Notes under the pieces: generated by a model | The model's database searches: none | What the model was told of the DNA's origin: nothing | The model's input: only the letters and a program-made list of their open reading frames with translations | Shown: piece by piece, positions 1 to 11,418 of the stretch | How the letters are laid out: the number at the start of each line of letters is the position of its first letter | Position numbering within the stretch: position 1 is the first letter of the stretch | Assembly (NCBI GenBank): GCA_015501055.1 | Contig: JADNYV010000318.1 | Location: 1-39,337 of the forward strand | DNA length: 39,337 nt | Source of the DNA: Mucidula mucida | Taxonomy: Eukaryota; Basidiomycota; Agaricomycetes; Agaricales; Physalacriaceae | Direction of reading: 5' to 3' | Made by a program: the position numbers and the translations under genes

Positions 1-2381
1 AAAGCGGAGGCCACATGGGCTGGTTTCCTTCTTGGTCACTCTTCAACTCGCACTTTGCTGGACCTAAACCTCCCATTCAGAGAGCGCCGACGTATCCACC
101 TTACATGTCTGGTCCCACCCCCGGCGATAATCGTGCTATCCCTCAAAACTTTTATATCTATCCCAACGCTCACGTCAATGGCGCTTATATATACGAAACA
201 TCGTTCTCTAGCAAGTCAGAAGTGTTTTCGACTTCAGACTACGATAGCTCTTCGTCTGCTTCCTACACGCCCTCCTCTTTCTCGCCTGTTCTGTCGAGTA
301 CGGACAGTCTTGAGACCGCCTCCTCTTCGTCCCCAACCACCCGGCAACATCTCTTCCCGCTGCCACTTCTGGCCCAAAGTCTTCCTCCGATGACAATTCT
401 CGCCCATATTATCCGAGTCAAATTTCTAACGGAGGCTATGGGTCATCTCAAGGGTCCGCTAGAAATGCAGCAGGAAGTGCTCCTCGCTTCAATGGATATA
501 ACGGCCCTCAGCGACCTCAGATTGGCTATCTATCGGAGGCTACTCCACCTATGGCTGACGACCATCGCACCCTGGTCAATACAGAGTACAACGCGAGGAC
601 ATCACACTACCCGCCGTTTAGGGGAGCGTCAGCTAACGCGTCGCATTCTGGGACGGACTACCGTTCTGATAGCGCTCCTTCTGTGTCGAGTAACCCATCT
701 GACATCATGCTACATCCTCCGTCTTCCAGTCCTGAACGACAGAGCGCAGGTGACGCAAATCAGCAACCTTCATCGACAAGCAGATATGAAACATCTTCGC
801 GGACGTCACCTCATGATGTAAATCCTCCGCCAGAAGCACCCAACAGGTTGCAATTGGTGCCGCTTCCACCTGTCTCAGAAGATGGTCATTCGCGTGGGAC
901 TTCGCCGCCCCAATCTAACGCGTCATCCCGACGCGATAGTACCTTTATGCCCTATTATTTCCCCGACCCTCTCTCCGTCGCCAGCTACCCCCAACAGTAC
1001 ACATCGCAAAACGCAGGCGGAGACAGTCTTCCTTTACCTCCGGGGCTCGTCTTCCCCGATGTTCCCCTTCGAAGGAGTCCTGATGCACAGTCTGCGACGG
1101 AAATGAGAAGTGACTCTCCGAGTACCGACTCCGCGATTTCAGGCCACGATTTCGCAGGCATTCGTATTCTCACGTACAATGCATCGGTCGACGGGTCGAC
1201 GGCGCGTGGTGGTCCTGTTAATTCACAACCACGCGACGGACATGCTCCTCAGCCTGAGCCACGACGAAGGTCATATGCCTCCGTAGCGGCCTCACGCCCT
1301 GGATCGGCTCAATCGTCATCGACATCATCCACTTTAATTGATCAACAAGCACCGTCCTCGCTCTCCCCGGCTCAAGTAGTCCCGCCCTTTCCTATACCTG
1401 CGCCTCCCGCCCAACCTAGAGTGTCTGTTGACTCCGTCCCTCCGATTCCTGTTGCTCAGTTCTCTACGAATCGTCTTCCTCCCAGGCGAGCCAGTCCCGA
1501 GACTCCGACTCCTTCTCTCAATTTCGCTCGCCAATCTCCGGTGAATGACATAGTTCGCGGGAATCCCCGGCAGCCTAATCAGGTATCGCCTCCTCCAGAA
1601 TACGGTCGTGTTAATGAAGTTGCCCGATCACCACCACAGGATCTACAGGCGCGGGTCCCTGAAACGCGTCCCAGACGTGGTTCTATTGCTGTGGCGGAAT
1701 CGTCCGTGACTCCAAGTTCTAGTGCCCTAGTCACCATTCCTTCCACCTCGCAAAAAGAGCGCTCTACTTCTCCTCCCCAGTCTGCGGCGCCAGTAGCCGG
1801 GAGAATTCGGAAGGACTCTCTTTCGTGTGCACATATGCGAATCGATGCAGCACCTCACATACCGAATGTGCTACCTGCGCAGACGACTTCTGTGCCTGCG
1901 AGAGATGTTAATGCTCAACAGGCGGAGTATCCGCCACTGCGCCCTATGGCCTTGCAACGACGGCACTCGACGGACGGGACCGAAGGCTCGAGAGAGGTTA
2001 ACCATCTACCCTACCGGCGCCACTCGGACGGCGACCAAGTTGCGCGCACAGTCCGCTGGAACGAGAACCTCATCTGTCCTTCTCCGATTTTCCCGGACCA
2101 GCGACGCAAGGGCTGGTTCAACAAACGAGGGTGGGTATATCTGCTTATATTCCGAGGTTTACTCACGAACTTTAACCAGTGATCAACTGTGGACTAACAA
2201 GGGCACGTACAAGACGCCCGAGCCGGGAATGGAGTACCCTTTGGATCTGGAAGATTATCCGGAACACGGCGAGGGCTGGATGAACGAGCACGGCGTGCGC
2301 ATTGATATGAACCACCGGCTGGTACCTAAAGTTCCTCTTCGATCTGCGCTCAAGATGCGGCAACAGCAGGCTGGGAATTAG
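1..2381 (+). CDS. Ser/Pro-rich conserved fungal protein, 5' end outside the window
   Basis: The protein is mostly low-complexity sequence rich in Ser, Pro, Thr, Asn and Gln, followed by a compact C-terminal block (starting VRWNENLICPSP, then RRKGWFNKRG and DQLWTNKGTYK, ending near PLRSALK) that looks like the conserved part. The last intron is 2131-2179, joining the long exon (stop-free from 314) to the final exon ending in TAG at 2379-2381. A likely intron at 23-80 lies near the left edge, so the true start is upstream of the window. The first part (81 to about 330) reads in frame 3 and the rest in frame 2. A weak 89-nt intron at 329-417 would reconcile them; otherwise one indel is needed. 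No catalytic motif is seen. A disordered scaffold or regulator is possible, but the function is unknown. Confidence 0.7.
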
Positions 2382-2608
2382 TAAGTTTTATGCGATATGT
2401 GGTCTTTTTTTTGGTTTAGGTATCTATGCCCAGTTAACTTCATGTACTATGTCACCATGCAACCTTTGTCAATCGAGAGCTTGTCTTTTACGACTGATCT
2501 AAGTACTCTACCAGCACTGAATCATATGCCAACGCAGTGATCTGCTGATGGGGTCTCATAATGGTGTGCATTTCTTGTTTGACGTTCAATCGTTAACACT
2601 CTATTACC

Positions 2609-3353
2609 ATGTACGTCGCCTTCCGCAGACTTGCTTCCCGCCCTTCTCAGCCTAAATCCCGGAGTATTCACACGGTTCAACGCTATGGTCGACTCCATAC
2701 GAGTCGGAAGAACCATCCCGATTGGACAAAGTGGCGCAGTAGTTCGACCAAAGTGTCTGACCCCGTGAGTCTTCGACCCACGTCTCTTCGGATGACTGAT
2801 CCCTCTTCAGAGTCGCGTTGTCGACAACATCGACCGTGCACCCATCCTTAGCGACAGTGACTTCCTTGCCGTGATGGAGGCTTTGCACGAGTTGCGCGCT
2901 GAGGTCAGCTCTATGAGGAAAGAAACGCAATCACAGTCAGTCGCTTCGCAGTCGCACTGATGCATGTCTGATTCCTTCAAGCTTTGGTGTCATCAACCAC
3001 AGGTTGAATGTCCTTGAAGACAGGTTGGATCACACCCAAGCAAAGCTTGACCTACTCGAGATCAAGAGGGTGAATGGCCACCTATCAACTACCGCTCCGA
3101 TCTACTACCCGCCACCGTTTGTCCCGGGCGGTGATCTTCCTACCACACTACGGGAAGCCCTCATTTTGAACCTGACTGGTGAGTGTACTTGTTCATCATG
3201 TTTTTGATCATACATCTTATATTTATTGATTGCACTCGAGACGCTGCTCTGGATGCGCTCACAGGGGCACCTGACCTTCAACCGCTTCCATCCAACGCTT
3301 CCGAAACAGCGAAACAGCAGCATTTTCTGGATTATTTGGGCCTCGCACCATGA
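2609..3353 (+). CDS. Small coiled-coil protein, possibly mitochondrial
   Basis: Four exons (2609-2764, 2811-2935, 2982-3178, 3241-3353) join in frame to 591 nt, 196 aa, through introns of 46, 46 and 62 bp. The first 35 residues are rich in Arg, Ser and Ala with no acidic residue (MYVAFRRLASRPSQPKSRS), as in a mitochondrial presequence. Residues about 60-115 (FLAVMEALHELRAEVSSMRK and NVLEDRLDHTQAKLDLLEIK) have heptad-like hydrophobic spacing and probably form a coiled coil. A Pro-rich stretch (IYYPPPFVPGG) and a short helical C-terminus follow, ending in TGA at 3351-3353. I do not recognise a named family. The clean joining of all four exons is the main evidence that the gene is real. Confidence 0.7.
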
Positions 3354-3730
3354 AATTGAGTGTATCCTTTTCACCACACAGACTATCCTTTTTGTTGGTG
3401 TTTGTAGTCTGTAGAATGAAAGGCCTTGTTCAGCAATATCATCTTGCAGCAAATCTGGTAGATGCGTCGAGTGCAATAAACTCTTCAGATTAGGCCCTAT
3501 GGCGGGCTGCAACACAATAATGCTTACATACATCTGATCAAACACAGCGCAGGAAATACGGTAAAGCATCAGGGAATGAAGAAGCGAATCTATTAGCTAC
3601 AAGACGTCCAAGGAAAGCAATGCAATGAATAACGATATCAGAAAGCTGCGAGAAAAGATCTAATTGCGACAAAAGGTTCGATGAAAGCTATGCAAGGGAA
3701 TAGTGCAAGAGAGAGATACGATAGAGAGAG

Positions 3731-4495
3731 CTAAAAACGAAGAGACATCTGCATCGCTGCGAGGCCGACAAGGTGACGCTTCTTCTTCTCCAAAGCGTTC
3801 AGAATGGCACTGATCGTGGCGGGATAACGCGGCGGGTGGATATCTAGAGGCTCCGTGACGGTTGGCAATGGTTCAGGCGCAAAGTGTACGCGTTTTTGTG
3901 CGGGTCCGATGGTGACGACACATCCATACTGGATGACAGCGGATACATCCTCATCCTCTTCGTCGTCTTCCTCGCTCCTTTTGCGTTTGTTCGTAGCAAC
4001 TCCGCCAGCTCCCAGATCCGATTCCACATGACTAGACGACGCCTCTCCAGAAAACAGCTCAGGCGGAAGGGTAACATTGAAGGCATCCTGTGCCCAGCGC
4101 GTCAAGCATTCGTACGCCTCCTTGTCGAGTCCAAAGAGATTGAATTCAACGGAATTGTTGAGGAAGTTAGTGGGGAGGTTCAGCATGGGTTCGTAGCAGG
4201 ACGGGTGCCAGGACGGGGCTCGCTTGGATTTTCCGATTTTGAAGCGATAGCTGAACGTATCCATTTCTTTGCCGCAGCCTTTGCAGCTCGCATTCCTCGA
4301 GACGCCGTGGGGTACAACCTCGATGACGACGTATTTGGGTGCTTGCAAGAGAGAAATTGGAGACAGAGATTCAAATGGCGTGGAAAAAGGCGCACCTTTT
4401 GGCTTGAAAGCGGTCCAGTTGACAAAGGTAGAGCCGGCCTAGCAGTCGATATTGTCAGTATATGCGCTCGAAGTAGAATAAATACGAACAGGCAT
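3731..4495 (-). CDS. C2HC zinc-finger-like protein, PARP-type finger resemblance
   Basis: The main exon is 4438-3731. An intron at 4439-4489 links it in phase to a 6-nt first exon (ATG CCT, 4495-4490), giving 237 aa. Residues about 53-82 hold C-x2-C-x21-H-x2-C (CKGCGKEMDTFSYRF, then SWHPSCY), which resembles the PARP-type DNA-binding zinc finger but has a shorter loop. The middle has a basic patch plus an acidic run (NKRKRSEEDDEEDED), probably a nuclear localisation signal. The gene is divergent from the RecQ helicase gene, with about 145 bp between the two start codons, so the two may share a promoter region. A role in DNA-break sensing or nucleic-acid binding is an inference from the finger and the neighbour. 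The very short first exon is the least certain part. Confidence 0.65.
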
Positions 4496-4640
4496 TGTAG
4501 TAACAAAGAGGTAGGTGATGGTAAGCGATCAAGCAGCGCGTGGTGACGTTGACGCGATCAGCTCCTTTGCCACCGACCACGACGACGGCCCCTGGTCTGC
4601 TGGATGTCCATATTCTCCAGCGACTTTCTAGGCTCAGACG

Positions 4641-7634
4641 ATGTTGACGCCGTCAGTGCCTATGTATGTTGCTCCGACGCGCCTCACTGACTGTTCGCAG
4701 ATGAACACCGTGCTCGACCAGTCACGACAGGCAGGTCCATCGCGTCCCAGCAAGAGCGCCGAACGACGCGCCATTCTCAAGAAAATACACGACTGCGATG
4801 TCGACATTGAGGAAATGGACAAGCAGATCCTCGAGCTCAAGCGTTTTCGGCAGCAGAAACTCGATGACAAGGCGCAGTTCACGCGTCAGCTCAACGGACT
4901 TGATAGTGTGGCTAGCGGATCGACGCAACGGACTACAAACTATAATACCGCAGACTTTCCGTGGTCGGGCGCGTTGGAGAAAACGATGAAAGACGTCTTC
5001 GGCATCCAAAAGTTCAGGCTTTGTCAACGCGGGTAGGTGTATGCTAATATATTTGCATGTATCCTGATCATTATAGGGTATGCAATGCGAACATGGACAG
5101 TAGAGACATTGTCTGCGTCCTGCCAACTGGCGAGTACCGCGCTTTCGCGTCTCAGATTGATACTAACAATATTCGCAATTTAGGTGGAGGGAAATCTTTG
5201 ACCTACCAATTGCCTGCTATCATGGGGTCTGGCTGTACCTTGGTAGTATCGCCTCTCATATCCCTGATCTCTGATCAGCTCCTGCACCTACACAAGGCTG
5301 GCGGTCAGTGGTATCCGTTGCGCCACCTGGTCATTCTGATTCTTCTCTAGTCGAAGCTGTCAAAATCACTGGGTCGACCACTAAAGAAGAGAACAAGCGA
5401 ATCACGTCTAACTTGCATAATATGGCGTCGGGAAAGTCACAGAATGTGCGACCCATCAGGCTTTGTTATGTGACTGTTTGTGAATTTCCCCCCGAAGACA
5501 TTCGTCCGCTTACATTATGACAGCCTGAGAAGATATCCAAAAGCAAAACCTTTCAGTCCTTACTGCAAAAGCTTGCGGACAACAATAAATTGGGTACGCT
5601 CATTTTCTTCAGCTGGGCTCACGACCTCATTCTTGTTGCAGATCGGATTGTGATCGACGAAGCGCATTGCGTGTCGCAGCTGGGGCACGACTTTCGACCC
5701 GACTACAAGGAGCTTCAACTTTTGCGGAAACTCCTTCCCCAGGTCCCCATCATGGCGTTGACGGCGACTTGCCCGCCCAAAGTATTAGATGACTTGTTAT
5801 CTATCCTTGGATTAGGCAAGATATGCGACGGCGATCGTGAGCTGCCTTCCTGACTAACGACTATCTAATCCTGACAGTGGTGTAGATGCCAACCTTACTG
5901 GAACTGTCTACTTCACAGCTCCCCTCTATCGAGCCAACCTTCACTATAAGGCTCTTCCAAAACCATCGAACGCGAAGAAGACATTACAACTCTTGGCAGA
6001 CTGGATATTGGAGCATCATCTGAACGACAGTGGTATCGTGTATTGTCTATCTAGGAAGGTACGTATTACTGATTGACAACTACTTGCAATAATCAATGTG
6101 TTCGACTATAGGATACGGAGACCGTCGCTGAAGAACTACAGAAAATAAGTAACGGGAAGATAAGAACGGGATTTTACCACGCAGACAAGAAAGACGGCGA
6201 GAAGGACAAACTCCATACTGACTGGCATGAAGGCACTATCAAAGTTGTCTGCGCAACAATCGGTTCGTCATACACTCAATTGAGTCCTCATTTTAGTGAC
6301 ATTCATTACTCCCACAGCGTTCGGGATGGGTATTGATAAGAGCGATGTTCGCTTCGTGATTCATCATTCAGTACGTTCAACTCATAATGTCTCGCGCTTG
6401 GTTGCTCAAGAATGCTGCCTATTAGATATCGGTGCGCGCCGAGGGCTGCTCTGATTGCCAATGAATCTTCAACGTCTTGCAGAAATCTCTCGATGGGTTC
6501 TACCAAGAGTCGGGGCGCGCAGGTCGTGATGGCAAAGATGCTGATTGTGTCATGTTTTACCGACCCCAAGACGCTTGGTCGCTCGCCGGCATGCTAGTTA
6601 ATGACAGAGCTGAGAAGCGTACGTAGTTGAAGGTCCTCATTGTGTTCGACTGATAACCTACGGCTGTAGTTTTCCCTATGATTAACTTCATACAGGATAC
6701 CAAAGAATGTAGGAAGCTGCAATTCGCCAAGTAAGCGGCCCATTCTCTGCGCACATTTTCGCTGTTGACAACCTGACTTAGCTATTTCTCTCATTCGTCG
6801 AACTTGTCTATAACGGCTTGGGGAGATGATGCGCTGAAACCTTGCGGGCACTGCGACAACTGTGAGCGCCCGCCGGGCAGTGCGGAGGAACGCGACGTAA
6901 CTTTTGAGGCGTGGCAGCTGCTGAAGCTTGTCAATGCGGTGTGTGGGTCCAAGAGCACATTCACGGCGGCGAAGATCGCTACACTGGCGAGAAGTAAGGA
7001 CGGCCGTTATGCTAGCGGGAGTGGCAGGAACAAGTCGCAGGGAGAGGTTGACTTGGATGCCGTTTGTGGTGGTAAAGTCAGGTTGGACAAGGATGTAAGT
7101 GCTTCTATTATTTCTGTCGAGGTCGGGCGCTAACTCCAGTTACAGGACATTGAGTTTTTACTGGTGTACCTATGGACGGAACATTACCTGAAGGTTCGAT
7201 ATCAACAGACAGCATATAGCACTCTGGTTTACATCACCTCTGGGCCTATGGCGTCGAGATTGACGAATATGTCTTTAGAGCAAGCAAAGCAGGGAGGTCG
7301 AATGCAGGTGAAGTGCACGTTTCCTATTCACACTAAGGGTAGGCGGAAGAGTGTCGGTGGGAAAGGGAAGAAAGCGGATGAGGCGGACGATGCGGACGAT
7401 TCTGACATCTTTGACGACGATGATGAGGATGAACCGCCGCCACCGCCTCGGAAGAGAGCGCCGAAGCGCAAGTCGGATCCTATAACGGTCGAGATAGTTG
7501 ATGATGACGACGATGAGGAGGACGAGGGTGGAGGGGGGTGGAGTTTTAACTTGCGTGCTGATCCTCCGAGTAAGAGGCAACGGACGATGGTACCACATAG
7601 GGAGGAGGAAGTTATAGAAATCGATTCGGATTAA
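4641..7634 (+). CDS. RecQ-family ATP-dependent DNA helicase (RECQ1-like)
   Basis: This is a 3'-5' DNA helicase of genome maintenance. Fourteen exons join in frame to 2337 nt, 778 aa: 4641-5032, 5077-5129, 5184-5303, 5351-5475, 5524-5593, 5642-5836, 5886-6058, 6112-6262, 6318-6370, 6426-6431, 6483-6618, 6670-6730, 6782-7094, 7146-7634. After a coiled-coil N-terminus come Walker A ([13 protein letters not shown]), motif [10 protein letters not shown], motif [18 protein letters not shown] (motif IV), FGMGID (motif V) and [10 protein letters not shown] (motif VI). The RecQ zinc site has four Cys (ECRKLQFA and CGHCDNC), followed by a winged-helix region and an acidic/basic tail. The aromatic-rich loop reads [11 protein letters not shown], with Leu instead of the usual Trp. 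The intron inside the Walker A codon uses a GC donor. The start could instead be the in-frame ATG at 4701, which directly follows a good AG. Confidence 0.93.
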
Positions 7635-8221
7635 TACCTTGTTGTACTATGAAGACGCATACCTATTGAATACTTTGTACTTGGACTCAGAACGTGCTGT
7701 CCCGAAATCGCTCTGGGCGTTGTTGTACTCTCACTAGCTCTTACCATTGCCTGTAAGTATTGAGAAGGCAGCCTCCCAGCCGGGCCGGAGCTCCGCTAAT
7801 TAATTCTCCATTTAGGCATGCTAGGTCCCGCCCGACCGCGACTTGTTTGAAGATTGAATCTCTGACTCAACACTGACAGCAGAATGTCGAGCTCTCTGCT
7901 TCTCGTTCCTTCCATCGTCGATTCCAATTATACGCATATCTGTGCTGCTTTTGGTTCAGGCCGCTTTCCGGCGCGGCAGACCTGCTGTTCGACGCGTACG
8001 AACCCCAGCTTCGGCCGCCGCGCGCTTGGAGTTTCTGCCAAGTAGCAGTGACGCTGAGCGCTGAGATCCTTCCCGGTCGTTCCGCTTCTGGGACCTTGTA
8101 CTGAAAAGCGTATGTCTCGTTTTGAAACTGTGCGCCTGTTTCTTGTTTGGATTGATCTCGTCTCTAGAGCTCCGGTGTTGATTTATAGCAGTGTTGATCA
8201 AGCTAGTAGCAGTCACACAAA

Positions 8222-8695
8222 GCTACGGCTAGTGAATTTAGCCACCGTAGCCGGCTGATCCGATAGCTTTGATGTAGCTTGAGGTAGCTGAGTGCGCGGC
8301 ATTTACCGAGAGCCCTGTCTGGCCACGCAGCGGATGCGCTGCCCCACAATTCTATCATCGTAGTAAATTTCTGGTTGCCAAATTGTGTTATATAGCGTCG
8401 AATACACGGACTATATCATATTCAAGATAAAAGTATTCCATAGAACATCTACAACGCGAAATGTTCTGTATCTGGTACAACTTCCTCCATCTTCACCTTC
8501 TGCATTGAGCTGAAGCCAAGAGTAGACTAGAGTTTCATCACCGTAAGGGTAGCAACATGTATTCGTGGGTACTACTGACTTGAAGGATGGGGCACAACTC
8601 GCGATCGTTTTTGCACTGGCCGGTATCCGGCTCAAGCGTTACCGGTGTAGCTGGCTACCAGCTACATCGTAGCCAAGCCAAGGCGGAAATAGCCA
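8222..8695. mobile_element. Possible MITE-like element with GTAGC-rich imperfect inverted ends
   Basis: The left part (8271-8289, GATGTAGCTTGAGGTAGCT) matches the reverse complement of the right part (8649-8668, reading GATGTAGCTGGTAGCCAGCT) imperfectly. Both ends also carry several GTAGC/GCTAC and TAGCCACC copies. The interior of about 350 bp has no coding potential. No target-site duplication could be fixed, so the borders are approximate and this is a weak call. Confidence 0.25.
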
Positions 8696-8991
8696 CCTCC
8701 CAAATATGGAAGTTGGCGGACACTCAGTCACAATAGCTGATCACCACTGATTTATAGCGGCACTTCCTCGGGTCATATCAATACATCGGCTTCCGAGATT
8801 GATTCCTTGGCTCGCGCTAAGGCCAGGCGGGCTTGAAGCGTATAGTACTAAAGGCTTATCCCTGAAGTTTTTTCGGCCAAATGTTGCCTCTCTCGAGGTC
8901 CAGGTCGTCTCGCGTGCAAAATCCAGCCCCTGATCTTCATGAGGATCGATGCACACCTCGTTGCACGCTCCGGCCACCATTCCAGGACGAG

Positions 8992-8998
8992 TATAAAA
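8992..8998 (+). promoter_or_regulatory. TATA box of the secreted propeller-like gene
   Basis: TATAAAA lies about 170 bp upstream of the ATG at 9167. The distance includes a probable leader intron at 9109-9162 (GTGAGT donor, GACTAAC branch, AAG acceptor), leaving a spliced leader of normal length. Confidence 0.55.
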
Positions 8999-9166
8999 AC
9001 AGGCGGATGTCGCTAGCAAACCCACAAACATTTCTGACCTGGTGTTCTACTTTCTCTAGGTTTGTCGAGTTGATCCCGCACATTCCTTACTTACCCCCGC
9101 TCGTTATTGTGAGTAGAACACGCGCAATGTTGTGCTACTATTGACTAACGGCGTTTTGGAAGAATC

Positions 9167-11080
9167 ATGAAAGGCGCTTTTGCTGTGATTCTGTTGGCTG
9201 CTCTGCCTTCACTGGCCGCACTCTCCTTGACGATCAGTTCCAATACGCTGACTTTGCCCGCGTCGTTTGACCCCATTCAAGGTAAGAAGACGTTATATCT
9301 AACTTACAGATGATAACATATCAGTTCTAGCTGCATACTGGACTGGCTTGCCGCACCATCGTCGCACCCCTTTCGCTGTTTCTCCCGATGGCAAATCCGC
9401 CTACCTTGCCTTTCTCAACGCCGCCAAGGATGCTGTATACGTTCAACCGGTGGATCCAACGACCTTCGCTGCCAATGGCGATGCCGTCAGTATTGCCAAT
9501 GCGAAGGAGGCCGGGGGACTTGTCGCTCATGACGATGGGTTCGCGGTGCTCGTTACGCTCCCTGTTCCTGATGGTACTTCCGCCGACGAGACGCCGACCG
9601 ACTCGAATCCCATCGTGAATTTGATACGGTACCAGAATGGAGCTCAAGCTTGGTCTACTGCTCTCAATGGACCTGGTGTCCATGTCAGCGATGGCGTAAG
9701 TAAATATTTCAACTTGACCATTACATTGGGTATTGATAGACCGTGTGTAGTTGAGCGCGACTCCTGATATCAACGGAGACTTGGTGTACTCTGCCGAGTC
9801 TGGCCTCTATGGGGCTTACTTTGTCGTTACAGGTAAGAAGCTTTCGTTATTCGAGATTTCACTCGATAACTCTGAAACAGCCTACACTGGCTGGGCTGCT
9901 GGTCACTTTGGTGATTCGGTTCAGTACGTTAACGACGCGGGTACGCTCCAAGAAATTGCTCAGAGCTCGAGCTGGGGGTGTTCCCATAACACCGGTATAG
10001 CATTCGAGGCTGCGTCAGAGCCTCCTTTTGCTAGTGTCTGCGCCGAGGATCATGGGTAAATTTGCCATACACGTCGAACCATCCGATAAAAATTGACATG
10101 TCTTGATAGTGCTATCTGGCTTAACACCGATACCCGCTCCATGAATGGCATCAAGATCGCCAATGAGAATGTAACGAACGGTGTAAGCGGTGAACCGAGT
10201 AAGTTTGAACAAGTGCATGGTGGCACATGAACTAATTTTGTATGTTCATCTAGTGGGCGGAATGAGTGGCTCTTATAGCAGTCTTGCTGCCCTCGATGAT
10301 GATCGATACATCTTTGCGTGGCAATCACGCGGAGCCGTCGACTTAACCGCCGACTCTTGGATGGGAGACGGCTTCACTCAAGCCAGCCCTCGCTGGCTGA
10401 ACCATAATGTCGCTATCGCCACCATGGATGCGAAAAATAAACTTGCTGGCGCAGAGGCCATCTCTACCGTTGGCGCTAAATCTGGGGACGACCAGGTAAA
10501 CTGGATCACTGAGGACGACGGCATTGATCACCAAAACGTCCGTGTTGCGTCGGCGGGTAGCGAACAACTTGCCGTCGTGACTTGGGAGCAGATTATTGAT
10601 CCCGCTTGCGAGCCTGTTCCGCTCAGCTGCTCTGGCACATTTGCTGGAACCTATGCACAGCTTGTTGACGCTACCGGCACCGGTTCTATGGTTGACTCTG
10701 CTATCAACCTCGGTACAGACGTCACTGTTTCGGGAGATATGGTCACCATTGGCACGCAAGTCTGCTGGCCCTTCGTTCAACAGACCTGGGATTTGTCTAA
10801 GCCCACGGACAGCGGAACGGCCGTCACCACGATGTCGTTCGCGTGCTTGAGCACCGATTCGAATACGACTACTGAAGCCCAGTCCCTCGTTGCGCCTTCT
10901 TCATCCGCCGTTGACGACGTAACTACTACTACGGCCGTGGAACCTACCACTGCCGCTCCAGATACTACCGTCGTTGACTCGGCGATCTCCGTTCCTCAAG
11001 GCACGTCGACTAGCGGGCACCACCGCCCGACGCGCTATTGGGCGTCGCGCCCTCACTCATCGGCATCTAGCTGCGCTTGA
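9167..11080 (+). CDS. Secreted beta-propeller-like hypothetical protein
   Basis: Six exons (9167-9281, 9331-9695, 9751-9832, 9881-10055, 10110-10198, 10254-11080) join in frame to 1653 nt, 550 aa. The N-terminus is a signal peptide (MKGAFAVILLAALPSLAAL). The body has repeating blade-like segments (PFAVSPDGKSAYLAF, AYTGWAAGHFGDSV, SLAALDDDRYIFAWQSRG), suggesting a beta-propeller in a secreted or wall-bound protein. A Thr/Ser-rich linker follows (DDVTTTTAVEPTTAAPDTT), of the kind that usually precedes a GPI signal. The annotated frame ends in a His/Arg-rich tail, but another frame of the last 60 bp encodes PPPDALLGVAPSLIGI then stop, which looks like a lost hydrophobic anchor (see findings). 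No catalytic residues are recognised, so the biochemical role is unknown. Confidence 0.8.
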
Positions 11081-11418
11081 GAGCCTCGCAATGTGTTGCA
11101 CTCGTGCATAACTGTTTACACGGTTTAGACTAGTGGTGTAAACGCCCTCGTCAACTGAGCACGAGATGTTGGAACGATAAGAGTTTGTGAAATGTGGCGA
11201 TGTTACGCTGGATAAGCAAGCTATTTCTTCTAAATCTTCTGTGTGTCAAAGTACGTAGTGTTATTGCAAAGCACAGAAGACACCGTCGTGGAATGAGTAT
11301 CATGGGGAGAGCAACATGACTTCAGAAGTAGTTGACATTAGTGTCGACTATCGTATGTAAGTGTCGACTATCGTATGTATTGAAGCAGAAGTCCACTGTG
11401 CATTTATTCGAGTATCCA
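11081..11418. other. Intergenic spacer; left end of the duplicated SDR block
   Basis: No gene is seen. From about 11290 the sequence resembles that at about 15262 onward, the corresponding flank of the second SDR copy. It holds a short tandem repeat at 11341-11380. Confidence 0.6.
11341..11380. repeat. 20-bp direct tandem repeat, two copies
   Basis: GTGTCGACTATCGTATGTAA at 11341 is followed directly by GTGTCGACTATCGTATGTAT, with 19 of 20 bases equal. The matching flank of SDR copy B (near 15310) has only one related unit, so this expansion arose after the block duplication or was lost in the other copy. Confidence 0.9.

Larger units (their letters stand above)
7635..9166. other. Intergenic region with a possible small inverted-repeat element
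   Basis: No coding exon could be supported on either strand. The stretch contains the 3' flank of the RecQ gene, a GTAGC-rich possible element at about 8222-8695, and the promoter and leader of the secreted propeller gene from about 8990. Confidence 0.6.

Noticed and set aside
3105..3569. 154-codon minus-strand ORF across the end of the coiled-coil gene
   Set aside because: It is antisense to exons 3 and 4 of a gene whose four exons join cleanly, and its protein has no motif or sensible composition.
3884..4546. 220-codon plus-strand ORF
   Set aside because: It is the antisense shadow of the zinc-finger-like gene, which has a clear finger motif, charged tail and working splice site.
9327..9773. 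148-codon minus-strand ORF
   Set aside because: It mirrors exon 2 of the secreted propeller gene on the opposite strand; it starts at a non-ATG codon and has no recognisable features.
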